Source of the DNA: Atriophallophorus winterbourni
Taxonomy: Eukaryota > Platyhelminthes > Trematoda > Plagiorchiida > Microphallidae
Direction of reading: 5' to 3'
DNA length: 64,000 nucleotides
NCBI GenBank assembly: GCA_013407085.1
Contig: JACCGJ010020592.1
Span: forward strand, 55,016-119,015
In this document: in pieces, positions 1-11,834 of the stretch
How the letters are laid out: each line of letters begins with the position of its first letter
How positions within the stretch are numbered: position 1 is the first letter of the stretch
The notes under the pieces: generated by a model
Seen by the model: the letters and a program-made list of their open reading frames with translations, nothing else
Told to the model about the DNA's origin: nothing
The model's database searches: none
Translations under genes and position numbers: made by a program

Positions 1-1
1 C

Positions 2-939
2 ACTAAAAGCTATCTTTTGTCTAAAGTCATTAAGAAGCTAGAGGTGGCTGGTCCAGATGGTATACTGGAGATAAATGGGGTACCGAAAGTTCGTGACTTA
101 GGTATAGAAGTTTCAGGGGACTTTAAATGGGCTGATCAATGCGCAGCCGCTGCACAACGCGCTAGGAGAGAGCTTTTTCGCCTTCGTTCAGTTTTATCCT
201 GCAGGTCCCCAGAGGTTTTCATACCATTATACAAAGCGGTCGTCAGACCACATCTCGAGTATTGCGTTCAAGCATGGTCACCTTATTTGGAAAAGGATAT
301 TGCCAAGCTGGAAGGTGTTCAACGTTTAGCTACTCGTATGATTGTTGGGCAATCGGGTAGGTCGTATCAGGAACGATTGCTGAGTCTAGAGCTCTTTTCA
401 TTAAAAAGGAGGAGGCTACGTGGGGACCTGATTGAAACCTTCAAAATCATGTCAGGTTTCAGTACTATTCATCCCAGTGAATTGTACACTCTAGCGCAAA
501 GTGTGGGTACTCGAGGCCACCCATTAAAACTGGCCAAGCGACATGTCAGGTCAAATGTTCGTAAGTTCTTCTTTAGTGAGAGGGCAGTAAATTACTGGAA
601 TCGACTTCCTAAAGAAGTTGTTTGTTCTACTTCGGTAGGGGGCTTCAAAAATAGACTTGACTCTGTGTGGCCCTCATTATTTCCTGATTTTTATCCTTAA
701 GGGAATAGTTGGTATGATCCTCATGTTGTCTTTGGAACGCACTAATGCTTCTCCTCACCTTTGGTGAGGGGAGTTTTTCTGTTGCTTTCCAGATTACTCT
801 CATACCAGAAGTTATTTGTGAAAATATTGTTTGAAGTGGTGGACGCTCTTCTGTGGCATACCACCGAAAGAAATCTGGACGCTCGATTGGCTCGTTAGCC
901 ACATACAGTCCTGTGCAAACTGAACTGAACTGAACTGAC
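2..939 (+). mobile_element. CR1-like LINE, ORF2 C-terminus and 3' end
   Basis: The reading frame is open from the window edge to a stop at 698-700, so the element continues upstream. It encodes the region after the reverse transcriptase (RT) palm: the thumb and C-terminal tail with VVRPHLEYCVQAWSPYL, a KLEGVQRLATRMI segment, [14 protein letters not shown] and a final FxxRLD stretch. The same block recurs in the LINEs ending at 9740, 37722 and 60753, which identifies the family. After the stop comes a 3' UTR with a strong hairpin at 751-773 (CTCACC/GGTGAG) and a short tandem tail. No frameshift is visible in the 233 codons present. The clade name rests on motif resemblance only. Confidence 0.85.
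919..939 (+). repeat. LINE 3' tail, 5-bp repeat
   Basis: About four units of TGAAC sit exactly where the LINE 3' UTR ends. CR1-type elements end in short tandem repeats instead of poly(A). The tail marks the 3' boundary of the insertion. Confidence 0.75.
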
Positions 940-1756
940 CTTATCAAGCGGAATTTTTGAACATTTTGCTGATTAATAAAGGATGGTAAATTTACAAGGG
1001 TAAGAAAGTTAACTTTTTTCGCGCAATGTCACACAGTAATAAAGTTCCATCTAGATTGCATCGAAATAATCAAATGAAGGGGATGCGATTAATTCTGGAG
1101 CAGGGGTTGAAAGAAAAGAAAATAACGGAAAAAAATTATGGAGGAAATAGTGCGTGTGAAGATATAATTGTCACAGTAAAAATAAATTTTCGAAATAAAG
1201 AAAGTTCCTATATATATATATATATATATAAATTGACTTCTTCGGAATGATGGTGGGTGTGTTTGAAAAAAAAGCACATAGAAATCCGAAGTTAAATTGA
1301 AAAAATTTAGAAAATGGAGGGGAAAAGAAGAGATTGTGGTTTAAATTGCATGAGGTTTGGGCCGGTTGTACGATCCAGGAAAGTCGAAGAATTGTCAAAT
1401 CAGGGAAACCAAAACTATTCGCCAGTATGGATTTCGGTTCATGTAGAAGAATCAGTTTTACGCGGAAGAAGCAAGGACCAGTATCGGAGTTGGTTTCGGA
1501 GTCGGAGACACTGGAATACGATCGAAAATATTCTCTTCACCATCATGGTGAGAGGTTATCGGTGTGAAATTTTACATTTTATATAAACGATAAAAAAGAT
1601 CACAAAAAAGACAATATTTTTGGCATTTTTAGCGTTTTTTTTCTTTTTTTGTTTTTATAATAAATACGTTATGTAAAAACATGTTTTTATGCATAAATGG
1701 GTTTAATGTAAGCAGATAACGGTTGAGGATATAGTCATATGGTAAAAATGATCATT
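940..1756. other. AT-rich spacer, no gene seen
   Basis: It holds a pure (TA)n microsatellite at 1209-1231 and long A/T runs at 1590-1680. Several short open frames exist on both strands, but none has a recognisable motif or codon bias. I see no transposon protein here. Confidence 0.6.
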
Positions 1757-3498
1757 CCGCGTTCCTTCTCATTCTAGCTTCACGAGTGCTCGTTTGAAAG
1801 TATCTACAAAACGTTTAGCCTGCCCATTTGATTGTGGATGATAAATGGGCGAATGCATGTGATTGATCGTGAGGGAAGCACAAAAATCGGTGAACTCAGA
1901 TGAGGTAAACTGTGGTCCATTGTCAGTGACTAACACTTCGGGAATGCCAAATTGAGAAAATAGCTTTTTGAAGATCGATATTGTAGAACTTGTCGTGATT
2001 CTATCCATGGCATGAATTTCGGGCAATTTTGAATAGGCGTCAACGATGACCAAATAGTGTATCCCATTCAAGGGTCCTGCAAAGTCTGCATGAATACGTT
2101 TCCATGGTCCCGATGGAACAGGCCAGGGCTATGGTTCACATTTCGGAGGTAATTTGGCTGCTTCAGCACAAATGTAGCATGAGCGCACAATGTTTTCGAT
2201 CTCACGGTCCATGAAGGTGCAAAAGGCATAGTTCCGGCTAAGCGCTTTCATCCGACTGATACCAGGATGACCCTGATGTAATTGTCGTAGAACAAGATGT
2301 TGTAGAGCTTTAGGAATGACTACTCGATCGTGGAACATAAGACAGCCATCAACGATGGATAATGCGAATTGACGAGTAGAGAACTGCTTGAGATATGGAT
2401 CAGTGATTTTCTCAGGCCAGCCGTTTTGTTGGAATTGCATAACTTGTTGTAGTGTTTGATCGTTTGCGGTTGCCTTGCGAACTGTTGCTGCCGTTATTGG
2501 AAGATGTCCGACGCTGACATTGAAAACATGGTACATCGGGTCTGCTGAAACAGAAGACATTAAGGAGTCTTCATTTTGGGATCGAGAACCAATGTCCGCG
2601 ATGAGCCTTGAGAGTGCATCAGCGTGACCAAAGTTACTGGTACATTTGTATCGGAGGTCAAAATCATAAGACAATAATTGTGTTGACCAGCGTTGTAGTC
2701 AATTTGCTGTATGTACAGGTATTCCCTTCTTCGCACCAAATATTGCCAACAGTGGCTTATGATCTGTGAAAAAGGTAAACTTTTGTCCGTGAATCATTTT
2801 ATGGAACTTGTTAACGGCAAAGACGAGGGCTAACCCTTCTTTCTCGATCTGACTGTAGTTCCTTTCAGCAACTGTTGATGTTCTGGATACGTGCATGACG
2901 GCTTTTTGTTTTCCATCAGGATATTTATGCAACAGTACGGCGCCGATTCTATTTTGTGATGCATCTGCTGCAACGATCATGGGTAGTTTTGGATCGTAGT
3001 GTGTTTGCAGTAGATCAGACGACAATATATCCTTTATTCTGTTGAAAGAGCGCTGACATTAATTTGACCAAGACCATTTGCTGTTCTTTGTAAATAGATA
3101 ATTGAGTGGTGCTCGAAGTTCGTGCATTTTTGATACAAAGTTATGATAATAATTTACCAGGCCAAGGAAAGACTGCAATGTCGCAACGTTGTGAGGCGGT
3201 GGCCTGTCTCTGATCGCCTTGATTTTGCCTGGATCAGGTCGTCTACCTTCGTGATTAATTATTGATCCCAAGTAGGTTATAGTGTCTTTCATTAGAGTGC
3301 ATTTTTCTGGCCTGACACGGGAACCGTACTCCTCTATGATTTTGAAAAGTTGATTTAAGTGATCATAATGTTCTTCGCGATTCTGGCTAGATACGACGAT
3401 ATCATCCATATAGGCTTTAGCAAGGGATAATATGGACAGCATGGTGTCCATTATTTGCTGAAAGATTGCCGGAGCGCATTTGACACCGAAAGGCAGAC
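1757..3498 (-). pseudogene. Gypsy A RT palm, RNase H and integrase, broken
   Basis: Domains follow on the minus strand. The RT palm has LPFGVKCAPAIFQQIMD and AYMDDIVV (catalytic YMDD), then the connection YLGSIINHEG (3498-3059). RNase H has VAADASQNRIGAVL and FFTDHKPLLAI (3025-2699). The integrase zinc domain has H-H-C-C residues in HQGHPGISRMK and CYICAEAAK (2674-2129). The integrase core has IVDAYSK, LVTDNGPQF and the NGQAKRFV region (2071-1769). Frame changes separate the blocks near 3059, 2699 and 2129. The core's usual Glu position reads NGQAKRF, so the third catalytic residue is missing. Confidence 0.85.
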
Positions 3499-3692
3499 AA
3501 TGGTACAATGGAACAATGGTTTATTGCAGTAAAAAAGCGTACAAGCTTAAAATAACCGCAGGATGGTATGGTGTTTAATAAAGCAAGCAAAAGTGGAAAA
3601 TATGAAGCGAGTGTCATAAGAGGATAATAGAGCGATAGGTTTTGTGGCGTAAGAGCATAGCTTAAAAAAACCACGGGGTGTTATATACAGAC
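3499..3692 (-). mobile_element. 189-bp truncated CR1 3' end inside Gypsy A RT
   Basis: The RT sequence breaks between NRL and PFGVKCAPA. The 189 inserted bases (3499-3687) are flanked by a 5-bp duplication CAGAC (3494-3498 and 3688-3692). On the minus strand the insert ends with the layout of the larger CR1 copies: a T-rich stretch, AAGCTTGTACGC, then a tail built from CCATTGTT-type units. It is a heavily 5'-truncated LINE insertion with its target site duplication (TSD). Confidence 0.65.
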
Positions 3693-4401
3693 GATTATAA
3701 CGATACAACCCTTTGTGTGTGTTGATGGTTAGCAGCTCTTTCGATTTCTCACAAACTGGAACTTGTAGGTATGCATCAGAGAGGTCAATCTTTGAAAATA
3801 TCTTCCCACCATTCATCTGCGAGAATAGATCATCTGAGATCGGTAATGGATATTGTTGTGTCTCCAGTGAGCCATTTAGCCCAGTGGAAAAATCTGCGCA
3901 AAGCCTCAGTGTTCCGTTTGGTTTTCTCACTGCCACAATTGGTGCAGTACATGATGAATATGTCACTGGACTCGAGACACCTTTTTTGACTAAGCGTTCT
4001 AACTCTTTCTCCACAGCCTTCAACGCAGAATAAGGTAGTGGTCTCTTTGGACGAAAAACTGGACGTGTTTCCGGTTTTAAGTATAAGACTGCATCAGCTT
4101 TGTTGCAGAGGCCCAATTCTTCACAAAATACCTTTGGATATTTCGACTGAAAATGACACATAAGTTCTTCGGCGCTTTTAAGCCTCACTGGATTTACAGT
4201 GTACACTTTTTCGTCGGTGGCATGAGTAACTTCAACAGAGTCATCGCAAACACTATTGAATGGTACATCCCATAGTTTGAGCTCTTCTATCCAGTCAATT
4301 CCCAAAAGATTTAGCTTGTCAATAGCTGATACATAGCATGTGCTGAGTAGATTTTGATCACGAAACTTGACCTTGCATTTCAACTCACCAAGAAAATGTA
4401 T
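3693..4401 (-). pseudogene. Gypsy A C-terminal protease and RT fingers
   Basis: This continues the protease after the element B insertion: IHFLGELKCKVKF, then DKLNLLGIDWIEEL. It then enters RT with VFRPKRPLPYSA, PIVAVRKPNGTLRLCADF, QQYPLP and KIDLSDAYLQVP (first catalytic Asp). The frame is open through this segment and stops where a 189-bp insertion interrupts the LPFG motif. Confidence 0.85.
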
Positions 4402-4405
4402 ATCT

Positions 4406-4811
4406 TGTAATGAACTGCTTCCACTCCGTAACTTCGTATTTTGTACATACAATTTTTGGCTTTGTATAGTTATTCGTTTTTTTGGCCATGTACACTTAAT
4501 CTGTATCAATGCTTGTTCATTATACTTTTTGGCAGTCAATACAATTTCGAACTCGGACTCTGTCTTCTTCCGTGGTTGCGAAGTCTGTGTGCGCCACTTT
4601 GTGCTTGAACTGTGATTAACGGAATCTCCAACATTTTAGCGCTGTCTGCACCTTGGATTCCATTTCCTGGATTTTCCTGTGTGGATTACTTCGCTATCGT
4701 TGGACGTTACGGATCTTTATTTGGACATTTGCTCTCTTGGTCTCTCAGTGAGTTCTTTCCATTTTTGCCATTTTGTGTGTAGTGCTAGACTTATATTTCT
4801 GGTCCACTACA
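4406..4811 (+). repeat. Gypsy B 5' LTR
   Basis: The LTR begins TGTAATGAACTGC and ends GGTCCACTACA. The matching 3' LTR begins TGTAGTGAACTGC. The two differ at only a few positions and by single-base indels. Confidence 0.92.
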
Positions 4812-4815
4812 TAAT

Positions 4816-4827
4816 TGGTGAGCCCGA
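4816..4827 (+). other. Primer binding site, tRNA-Trp-like
   Basis: TGGTGAGCCCGA lies 4 bp after the LTR and matches the complement of an animal tRNA-Trp 3' end (TGGTGACCCCGA) at 11 of 12 bases. CsRn1-type elements are known to use tRNA-Trp. The assignment is by memory of the tRNA, not by search. Confidence 0.55.
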
Positions 4828-4921
4828 ATACTCCTGACACTGCATTTTTTTTCATTTACGATAAATTCGTATTTGTAAATTTTTGGCTTATTTTTTTGGA
4901 ATACTCACTTAACACCCCACT

Positions 4922-5808
4922 ATGAGCGATTTTTCCATAAATATAGTTTCCACAATTCTACAATCAGAACATATTCCATGCACATTACCGGCTTTAGACG
5001 TTTCTAATCTCCCTCTTTGGTTCGGCCAAATTGAAGCTATTTTTCGTATATATGGCATCACCAATGAATCTATCATGTATTCTCATGTGGTGACCCTGCT
5101 CCATCTCGACGTAGCTGAACAAGTCAGTGATCTTATTTATGCTATGCCTGAGGTCAAGCCATACGAAAAGCTCAAATCCGCTCTAATAGATCGAATTGGT
5201 TTTTCTGAGCAAGAGAAGCTCAACGTCCTTTTTTCCAAAATGGCTCTTGGTGATAAAAAGCCATCTCAGCTTCTTCGCCACATGAAAGAGCTACTTGGAG
5301 ACAAAAGGATTTAGGAGAGCATTTTAAACAGTTGTGGTTAAAAAATCTCCCATCCGATACACGCCAAGTTTTAGCGGGTTTGAACACATACGTGCCGCTA
5401 GACGAGCTTCCACAAGCAGCGGATAAAATGATTGAAGCTAAAAAGACCAACCAAATTACGGAGGTTTCTGCTCACAGCGCCCCTCAATGTTCTTGTACTG
5501 AATTGAAAGAACAAGTAGCCCAATTGACGCTCGTGGTAAAGTCACTTTTATCGAAACCTCGCAACCAACCTCGCTCAAGATCTAACTCTAGATCCTCGAG
5601 ACATCCGCACATGTGTTGGTATCACAGGCGATATGGGGATAAAGCCTCTAAGTGCGCTCCCCCATGCAACTTTGCTCAAAAAACGTCAAACTTTCGGGCC
5701 AGCCCATTAAACTTTCGTAGCCGGCCCATTAAGCCCGACTCGCCTATTCTATGTCACATACAAATCGAGTGGTCTGCGTTTTCTAGTCGATACTGGCGCC
5801 GAAATTAG
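4922..5808 (+). pseudogene. Gypsy B gag, one frameshift
   Basis: The start ATG at 4922 opens MSDFSINIVSTI. The capsid-like part includes LPLWFGQIEAIF and LLRHMKELLGDK, then the frame shifts by one base near 5310 and resumes as HFKQLWLKNLPSDTRQVL. Near 5610-5665 is the knuckle CWYHRRYGDKASKCAPPC, spaced C-x2-H-x9-C-x3-C. This differs from the usual retroviral CCHC and is known from the CsRn1 lineage. Confidence 0.85.
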
Positions 5809-6142
5809 CGTCATACCTCCAACATCCAGCACCTCCAAACCATCGTCCTACACTCTTCAAGCGGCAAATGGCACTCGTATTAACACTTACGGCCAACGTC
5901 TGCTAACCCTCAACCTAGGACTAAGACGCAGTTTTCCCTGGGTATTTCTCATCGCGGAGGTAAATTGCCCAATAATCGGCATCGACTTTTTTTCTCACTT
6001 CGGTCTAACCATCGAAGTAAAACAGCGGAGATTAGTAGATACGAAAACCTCTTTACAGGTCTCAGGTATCACCACTAAAGCCATTTCCTCCGGCATCGAA
6101 GTTGTTACTCTAGAAGCTGACTTTTTGTGCTATACTGCATGA
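5771..6142 (+). pseudogene. Gypsy B protease
   Basis: The frame carries FLVDTGAEISVIPP, a complete retropepsin active site (DTG, Asp codon at 5789-5791), then YTLQAANGTRI, RRSFPWVFLIAEV and PIIGIDFFSHFGL (flap-to-C-terminal region). It ends at TGA 6140-6142. The RT lies in another frame, joined through [11 protein letters not shown], so a one-base shift separates the two. Whether that shift was programmed or is damage cannot be told from one copy. Confidence 0.85.
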
Positions 6143-6155
6143 ATTCCCATCCGTC

Positions 6156-7155
6156 ATGCAGCCCCCAAGACCGACAGACAAAGTGACACACTCCGTGAAA
6201 CATCACATTGTCACTAGCAGACCACCAGTCTGCTTCAGACCCAGGCGACTTCACCCGTCGAAACTCAAGATCGCAAGAGCCGAATTTGAGCACATGCTAG
6301 AGCTTAGGATCATCCGTCCCTCTTCCAGCTCCTGGTCGTCACCACTTCATATGGTCCCCAAGAAGACCTCAGATGACTGGAGACCATGTGGCGACTATCG
6401 TGCTCTCAACAATCGAACGGTCCCTGACAGATATCCGGTGCCACACATTCACGATTTCTCTTTGAATCTTTGTGCCACGACGATACTTACTAAGCTTGAT
6501 CTCGTCTGTGCTTATTATCACATCCCGGTAGCCGAGGAAGACATACCCAAAACGGCAGTCACAACTCCTTTCGGCTTATATGAATTCACTCGGATGCCCT
6601 TTGGCCTGAGAAACGCTGCACAAACCTTTCAACGTTTCATCGACGAAGTCTTGCGAGGCTTGCCGTTTGCCTACGCATATATCGACGACGTCTTGATTGC
6701 CAGCAACTCTCCAGAGGAGCATGTCAAGCACATCCGTCTCGTTTTAGAGCGTTTTGTTAACTACGGGATAAAGATCAACCCGAGTAAATGCATTTTCGGC
6801 ACAGATTCACTGGATTTCCTCGGTCATCGCCTTACTCGATCTGGTATCACACCTCTTCCCGAGAAATGCCAGGCGATTTCCGACTTTCCTGTCCCAACAA
6901 CGGTCACCCAGTTGCGCCGCTTTATCAGCATGATCAACTTTTACCGTCGCTTTATTCCAAACTGCGCAAAGATCATTGCACCGCTGACCGATTTGCTCGA
7001 CTCCAAATCAAAATCACTACAGCTTTCGCCTGAGGCACTTGAAGCTTTTGCCGCATCCAAAAAAGCTCTTTGCAGTGTCACAGAACTCTCATTCATTGAT
7101 CCGGAACCGACCTTTCCTTTGTCATTGACCACCGATGCCTCCAATTCGGCTGTGG
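6156..7155 (+). pseudogene. Gypsy B RT, N-terminal to RNase H start
   Basis: The motifs of a Ty3/Gypsy RT appear in order: [33 protein letters not shown] (first Asp), [27 protein letters not shown] (YIDD), [15 protein letters not shown], and the start of RNase H at [16 protein letters not shown]. All catalytic residues seen are intact. At about 7155 the sequence changes in frame into the inserted LINE, producing one long open frame up to 9740. Confidence 0.9.
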
Positions 7156-9740
7156 GAGCTGTTTTACAACAACTCCTCTACGTTAATCAAGCTCTCTCCT
7201 GTGAACTGGTTGATGATGAGAGATTACCCCACACCGATACCCTTTGGTGCCGCCTCAAATTACAAAGAAGTGATTCTGCACTACTTGCCGTAATCTACCG
7301 TCCCCCAAACACATCGGAAGAAAGTGACCATTGTCTGCTTACTTGTATCCGGAATTTCTTATCAATGAACTTTACCCACATGTTAATTATGGGCGACTTT
7401 AATTCACCTGGTTTGTCGTCAGGTACCACGGTTCACAACTTTGCAAGAGATTTTCTGGAAGTTATTACCTCTCACCCGTTGTACAATCACGTACTGGACC
7501 CCACCCGCTATAGTGGAAGCTCCAATGCATCAACTCTCGATCTAATCTTTACCAATGAAGAGCATATGATATCCAACTTGGTTACGTATCCCCCACTAGG
7601 TAAAAGTGACCACGTAATCTTATGTTTCTCATATATCTTGTACGCTTATTATCCAAACAATCGTGTACAAAAACAGCGATATGTGACCGATTATCGTCTT
7701 TTATCCGAACTTGTCTCCGCTAACAATTGGACTGTGCCCGAAAATTTGGGACTTGACGCCTGCTGGACCGAGTTTGTGACGAAATGGCATGCACTCTTGG
7801 ATATTTGTACATTCGAAAAGCCATATGCACCGCAGCGCAGAAGTGCAGAAATTCGAAGCAGAACTAGAAAAGTAATTGCACTACGTAATGAAGCTTGGTA
7901 CAAGTATACTACATGTCCCACTCCTTCCAGCTGGGAATCATATCGACGTTTGCGGAACCATAGCGTTTCTCTCAAGCGGCAAGATCGATACTTATATCAA
8001 CGCAGCCTGACTGATAAGTTCGTGCAGAACCCAAAACTCCTGTACCAGCATATAAACAGCAAAAGAAAAGTAAAAATCGGCATACCACCTCTTCAATCTT
8101 CGAGAGGGTTAACTGCTACGTCCGTTGACGCAGCGAATGCACTCCGGACGCACTTTGAACCTATCTTTCAGGTAACACAAGGTCCACTACAGCTACGCCA
8201 AATTTCAATAATCCCCCACATTTCAACCAATCTTTTTACCCCTGAGATTGTTCATCGAAAAATACTATGCATGCGCCAAAACGCCTCCCCGGGGCTCGAT
8301 GGGATACACCCAAAAGCTTTAATTGCCGCAGCGCCCATAATCTCAGACTACCTAGCAGCCTTATTCCAGCGTTCTTTGGACGCCACAGAAATACCGCAAC
8401 AATGGAAAGACGGACTTATCACCCCTATATTTAAATCCGGTGATCGTACAATGCCGAGCAATTACCGCCCAATTACCCTTCTTCCCATTATTTCCAAGAT
8501 TATGGAGAGTATCCTGGCCGACGCAATAATGAATCACCTGGAAACAAACAACCTTCTCACATCGGAACAACACGGGTTCCGCAGCCATCGTTCATGCACC
8601 ACAAACCTCATACTTGCGCGCGATGACTGGACCAAAGCAGTTGATTCCGGCTTAGGGGTAGATGTTGTTTACCTCGACTTCTCCAAAGCCTTTGACCGTG
8701 TTGACCACAGTATCCTCTTGCACAAGCTCCAGTTTTATAAAATTGGTGGTCCCCTTCTGGCATGGATAGAAAAATTCCTGCAAAATCGAACTCTTCGTGT
8801 GCGTGTCAGGCAATCCCATTCGGAGAGCTTCACAGCGACCTGTGGTGTCCCACAGGGATCCGTACTAGGCCCACGATTGTTTCTTATTTTCATCAATGAC
8901 ATCGGGTTAACAATAAAGTCACCATTTCTTATGTTCGCGGATGACATCAAGCTTTGGCGACATCAGCAGACATCAGATGACCACGACAAATTGCAGGCCG
9001 ATCTAGATGTGCTACACAAGTGGTCATCTGAAAATCGCCTGAATTTTAATACATCTAAGTGCCATACTCTTTCACTGAGAAATAAATCACCAGTTCCGTA
9101 CACCCTTGGAGGGGAGCAACTACAAAATGTCGAGAGCGAAACGGACCTTGGAATCATTATGCAGCGGGACCTAGGCTGCTCTCGTCATTGCTGCAAGGCT
9201 GCAGGATCGGCAAACCGAAATCTAGGATTTCTTAGACGAGCCTTCGGACATTTTCACGCACAGATCCTGCCACGTTTGTTGACAGCCTATGTTCGTCCAT
9301 CGCTGGAATACTCTGTCTGCGCATGGAGTCCATGGCTAAAGAAGGATATACAGCAACTGGAGCAACCTCAACGCAGAGCTACCAAGTTTATTCGAGGTTT
9401 GTCCAGTACAGCATATGAGGAACGTCTGAGAAGATGTAATCTCTTTTCCCTAAAATACCGTCGTCTGCGGGGAGATCTGATTTTCACATTCCGTGCACTT
9501 ACCGAAATCAATCATCCATGCAGGAATATGTTTATCTTGTCTCCTCTTGTCAATCACCGTGGACACAATCTCAAGCTCTCACACCAAATCAGCCGGTTAA
9601 ATTGTCGCAGTAATTTTTTAACGCTTCGAATTACGCGAGTATGGAACGCACTGCCGGCAACCGTTGTAAACTCCCAATCAGTCTCAACCTTTAAACAACG
9701 CTTGGACACACATATGAAAGGGTATGTTTATTCTGCGTGA
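7156..9740 (+). CDS. LINE ORF2 remnant: endonuclease C-half and intact RT
   Basis: The roughly 860 LINE-derived codons are fully open. The APE-type endonuclease part begins near LWCRLKL and includes [15 protein letters not shown] and the catalytic SDH of [10 protein letters not shown]. The RT has [68 protein letters not shown] (first Asp), [10 protein letters not shown] and MFADDIKLW (FADD). The C-terminal tail is [18 protein letters not shown]. The endonuclease N-terminus is missing. The frame reads on from the Gypsy RT upstream without a break, by chance. It has the best-kept long RT frame in the window with the copy at 37722-39434. Confidence 0.88.
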
Positions 9741-10131
9741 CATTTTTTTTCTTCTGTCTTCACACCGATTATAATGCGTTCCAAGTTTTCCACTCTTTCA
9801 GACTCACTATTTCCCGTGTCTGGAGTCGATCTCCTACCCGTACAAATGCCACAAGAATCCCGGAAAGGTCTAACACAACCCCGAAGCCTCCCTATTCTCA
9901 AGCTACCGCCTAGCGAACTCGGGAAGACGCAACTCCAAAGCGAGTGTGGCCCGCTATAAGGCCTCCCCGCACCCATACTGATTATACTGACCAATTTATT
10001 CCCTCGAACCCCACTCTGACGTTTTTTTCTTTATCCTATTTTTTCGATCCACTGTAAACACATCCTGTGGTTATTTGAAGCTATGTGCTTATTTTACCAT
10101 AAATATACTATTGAACTATTGAACTATTGAA
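7156..10131 (+). mobile_element. CR1-like LINE inserted in Gypsy B
   Basis: A 5'-truncated LINE lies between Gypsy B RT and RNase H. It retains the C-terminal half of the endonuclease, the whole RT, a 3' UTR of about 370 bp and a tandem tail. The tail (10108-10132) is about three units of ATTGAACTA. The host element resumes with NTVRPLAFFSQKL. I could not define a target duplication. Confidence 0.9.
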
Positions 10132-11215
10132 CACAGTCCGTCCACTAGCATTTTTCTCGCAAAAGCTTAATCCGGCACAAACTCGCTACAGCATATTCGG
10201 CCGTGAATTACTTGCGATATATTTGGCCATACGGCATTTCCGTCATTTACTGGAAGGTCGTGACTTTATTATCTTTACGGATCACAAACCATTAACTTTT
10301 GCTCTGCAGTCTAAACTTGATCGCCATTCGCCACGCGAGATTCGACACTTAGATTACATCTCTCAGTTCTCTACCGATATTCGTTACGTCAAAGGAGATG
10401 CTAACTTGGTCGCCGATGCTTTATCAAGACCTGACATTTCTGTTTTGTATTCAGGCACACCATTTGATCTCTCCCTTTTGACTAACCATCAAGCCGAGAT
10501 TGATAAAATCGAACTCGCGAAGTGTCGATCCCTGGATTTGCAGCAAATTCAGTTACCAAACGCCGATGCCTCGTTGATGTGCGATATATCGACAGGGAAA
10601 CCTAGACCTCTTGTCCCTCTTTCTCTGCGACGTGTCATTTTCGATCATTTTTATTCGATGACTCATCCTGGAAAGCGTGCCACCGTTAGGCTAATCGCAG
10701 ATCGTTTCTTTTGGCCGTCCATGAATAAGGATATACGAACTTGAGTCCAGCATTGCATTCCTTGTCAAAAGAACAAGATATCTCGACATACCTTCACACC
10801 TTACGTTCCATTTAGGCATCCCAACTGTCGATTCTCTCAAGTGCATCTTGATCTCGTCGGTCCTATGCCATCATCGAACGGATACTCATTCATCCTAACG
10901 GCGATTGATCGCTTTACTCGATGGCCGATTGCTGTTCGGATCAAAGACACATGTTCAGAGACTGTAGCACGCGCCTTCGTCGAACATTGGATAGCCATTT
11001 TTGGCACACCATCTGTCATCACAACCGACCGTGGCGCTCAGTTTCAATCGACTTTGTTCCGAGATTTGATGCGACTCCTTGGCTGCCAGCACATCCGAAC
11101 CACCGCCTACCACCCTAACCCGAACGGATTGGTTGAACGCTTCCATCGGCAGCTTAAAGCCTTTTTAGCTTGCCAACCCGATCCTAATAAATGGACTGAG
11201 AATTTACCACTTGTT
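10128..11215 (+). pseudogene. Gypsy B RNase H and integrase, one nonsense codon
   Basis: RNase H continues with FFSQKLNPAQTRYSIFGREL, FTDHKPLTFAL and ADALSRPDI. The integrase zinc domain has HPGKRAT and CIPCQK. A TGA at 10742-10744 stands where a Trp codon would be expected just before VQHC. The integrase core then has AIDRFTRWP, ITTDRGAQF and NGLVERFHRQLK, so all three D-D-E residues are present. The frame is lost near 11215. Confidence 0.88.
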
Positions 11216-11771
11216 CTTGTTCTTGTTCAAAGAAGACATACAGTGCTCAGCCACAGAGTTAGTTTTTGGTACCGCCTTGTGTCTCCCCGGTGAACTCGTT
11301 GTGCCCTGCCAGTCACTACCTCCGGCGTCAGATTACATTTCTCGCTTGCGCACGTTCATGTCCAAGTTGGGCTTTACGCCTCCTCGTCAGCGCATTATCC
11401 ACCAACAGAAATCACCTCATCTTGATACGTGTGATTTTGTTTTTGTGCGACGCAACTCTGTTCGTAAACCTCTTCAGTCATCCTATCACGGACCTCACAG
11501 AGTTAATGAGCGTAAACCCAAGTTCTTCGTTTTGGATATGAATGGTCGACGTGACACAGTTTCTATTGACCGCCTAAAACCCGCTTTTGTCGAGCTTAAG
11601 CCGCAACCTCCACCAAGCATCACTACGCCTCACGCACAACCCCCTGATAATCCTCATGTGCCAACCTCCACCCATGTTCATCCCCATTCCCCTGTCCCTC
11701 CTACCCCCGTTCAAACCCGAACCGGTAGACATGTGCACTGGCCCAAACGCCTTGCTGATTACGTGACCTAA
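11211..11771 (+). pseudogene. Gypsy B integrase C-terminus
   Basis: In the +1-shifted frame the sequence continues with SATELVFGTALCLPGEL, then a GPY/F-type module (SSYHGPHRVNERKPKFFVLD and SIDRLKPAF), a proline-rich tail and a terminal GRHVHWPKRLADYVT before TAA. The end lies about 50 bp before the polypurine tract. Confidence 0.85.
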
Positions 11772-11834
11772 TGAACATTTCGAGCGTATGTTACCCTTTA
11801 TTCAAGCCTAACTAACGCTCTGGTGGGGGTGTAT

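Noticed and set aside
1314..1586. Two overlapping open frames of 77-90 codons in an AT-rich spacer
   Set aside because: No motif, no homologue I can recall, and no splice or promoter context; likely chance.
6156..9740. A single 1,194-residue host or viral polyprotein
   Set aside because: The first third is Gypsy RT continued at 10128 and the rest is a LINE with its own 3' UTR and tail; the in-frame joint is accidental.
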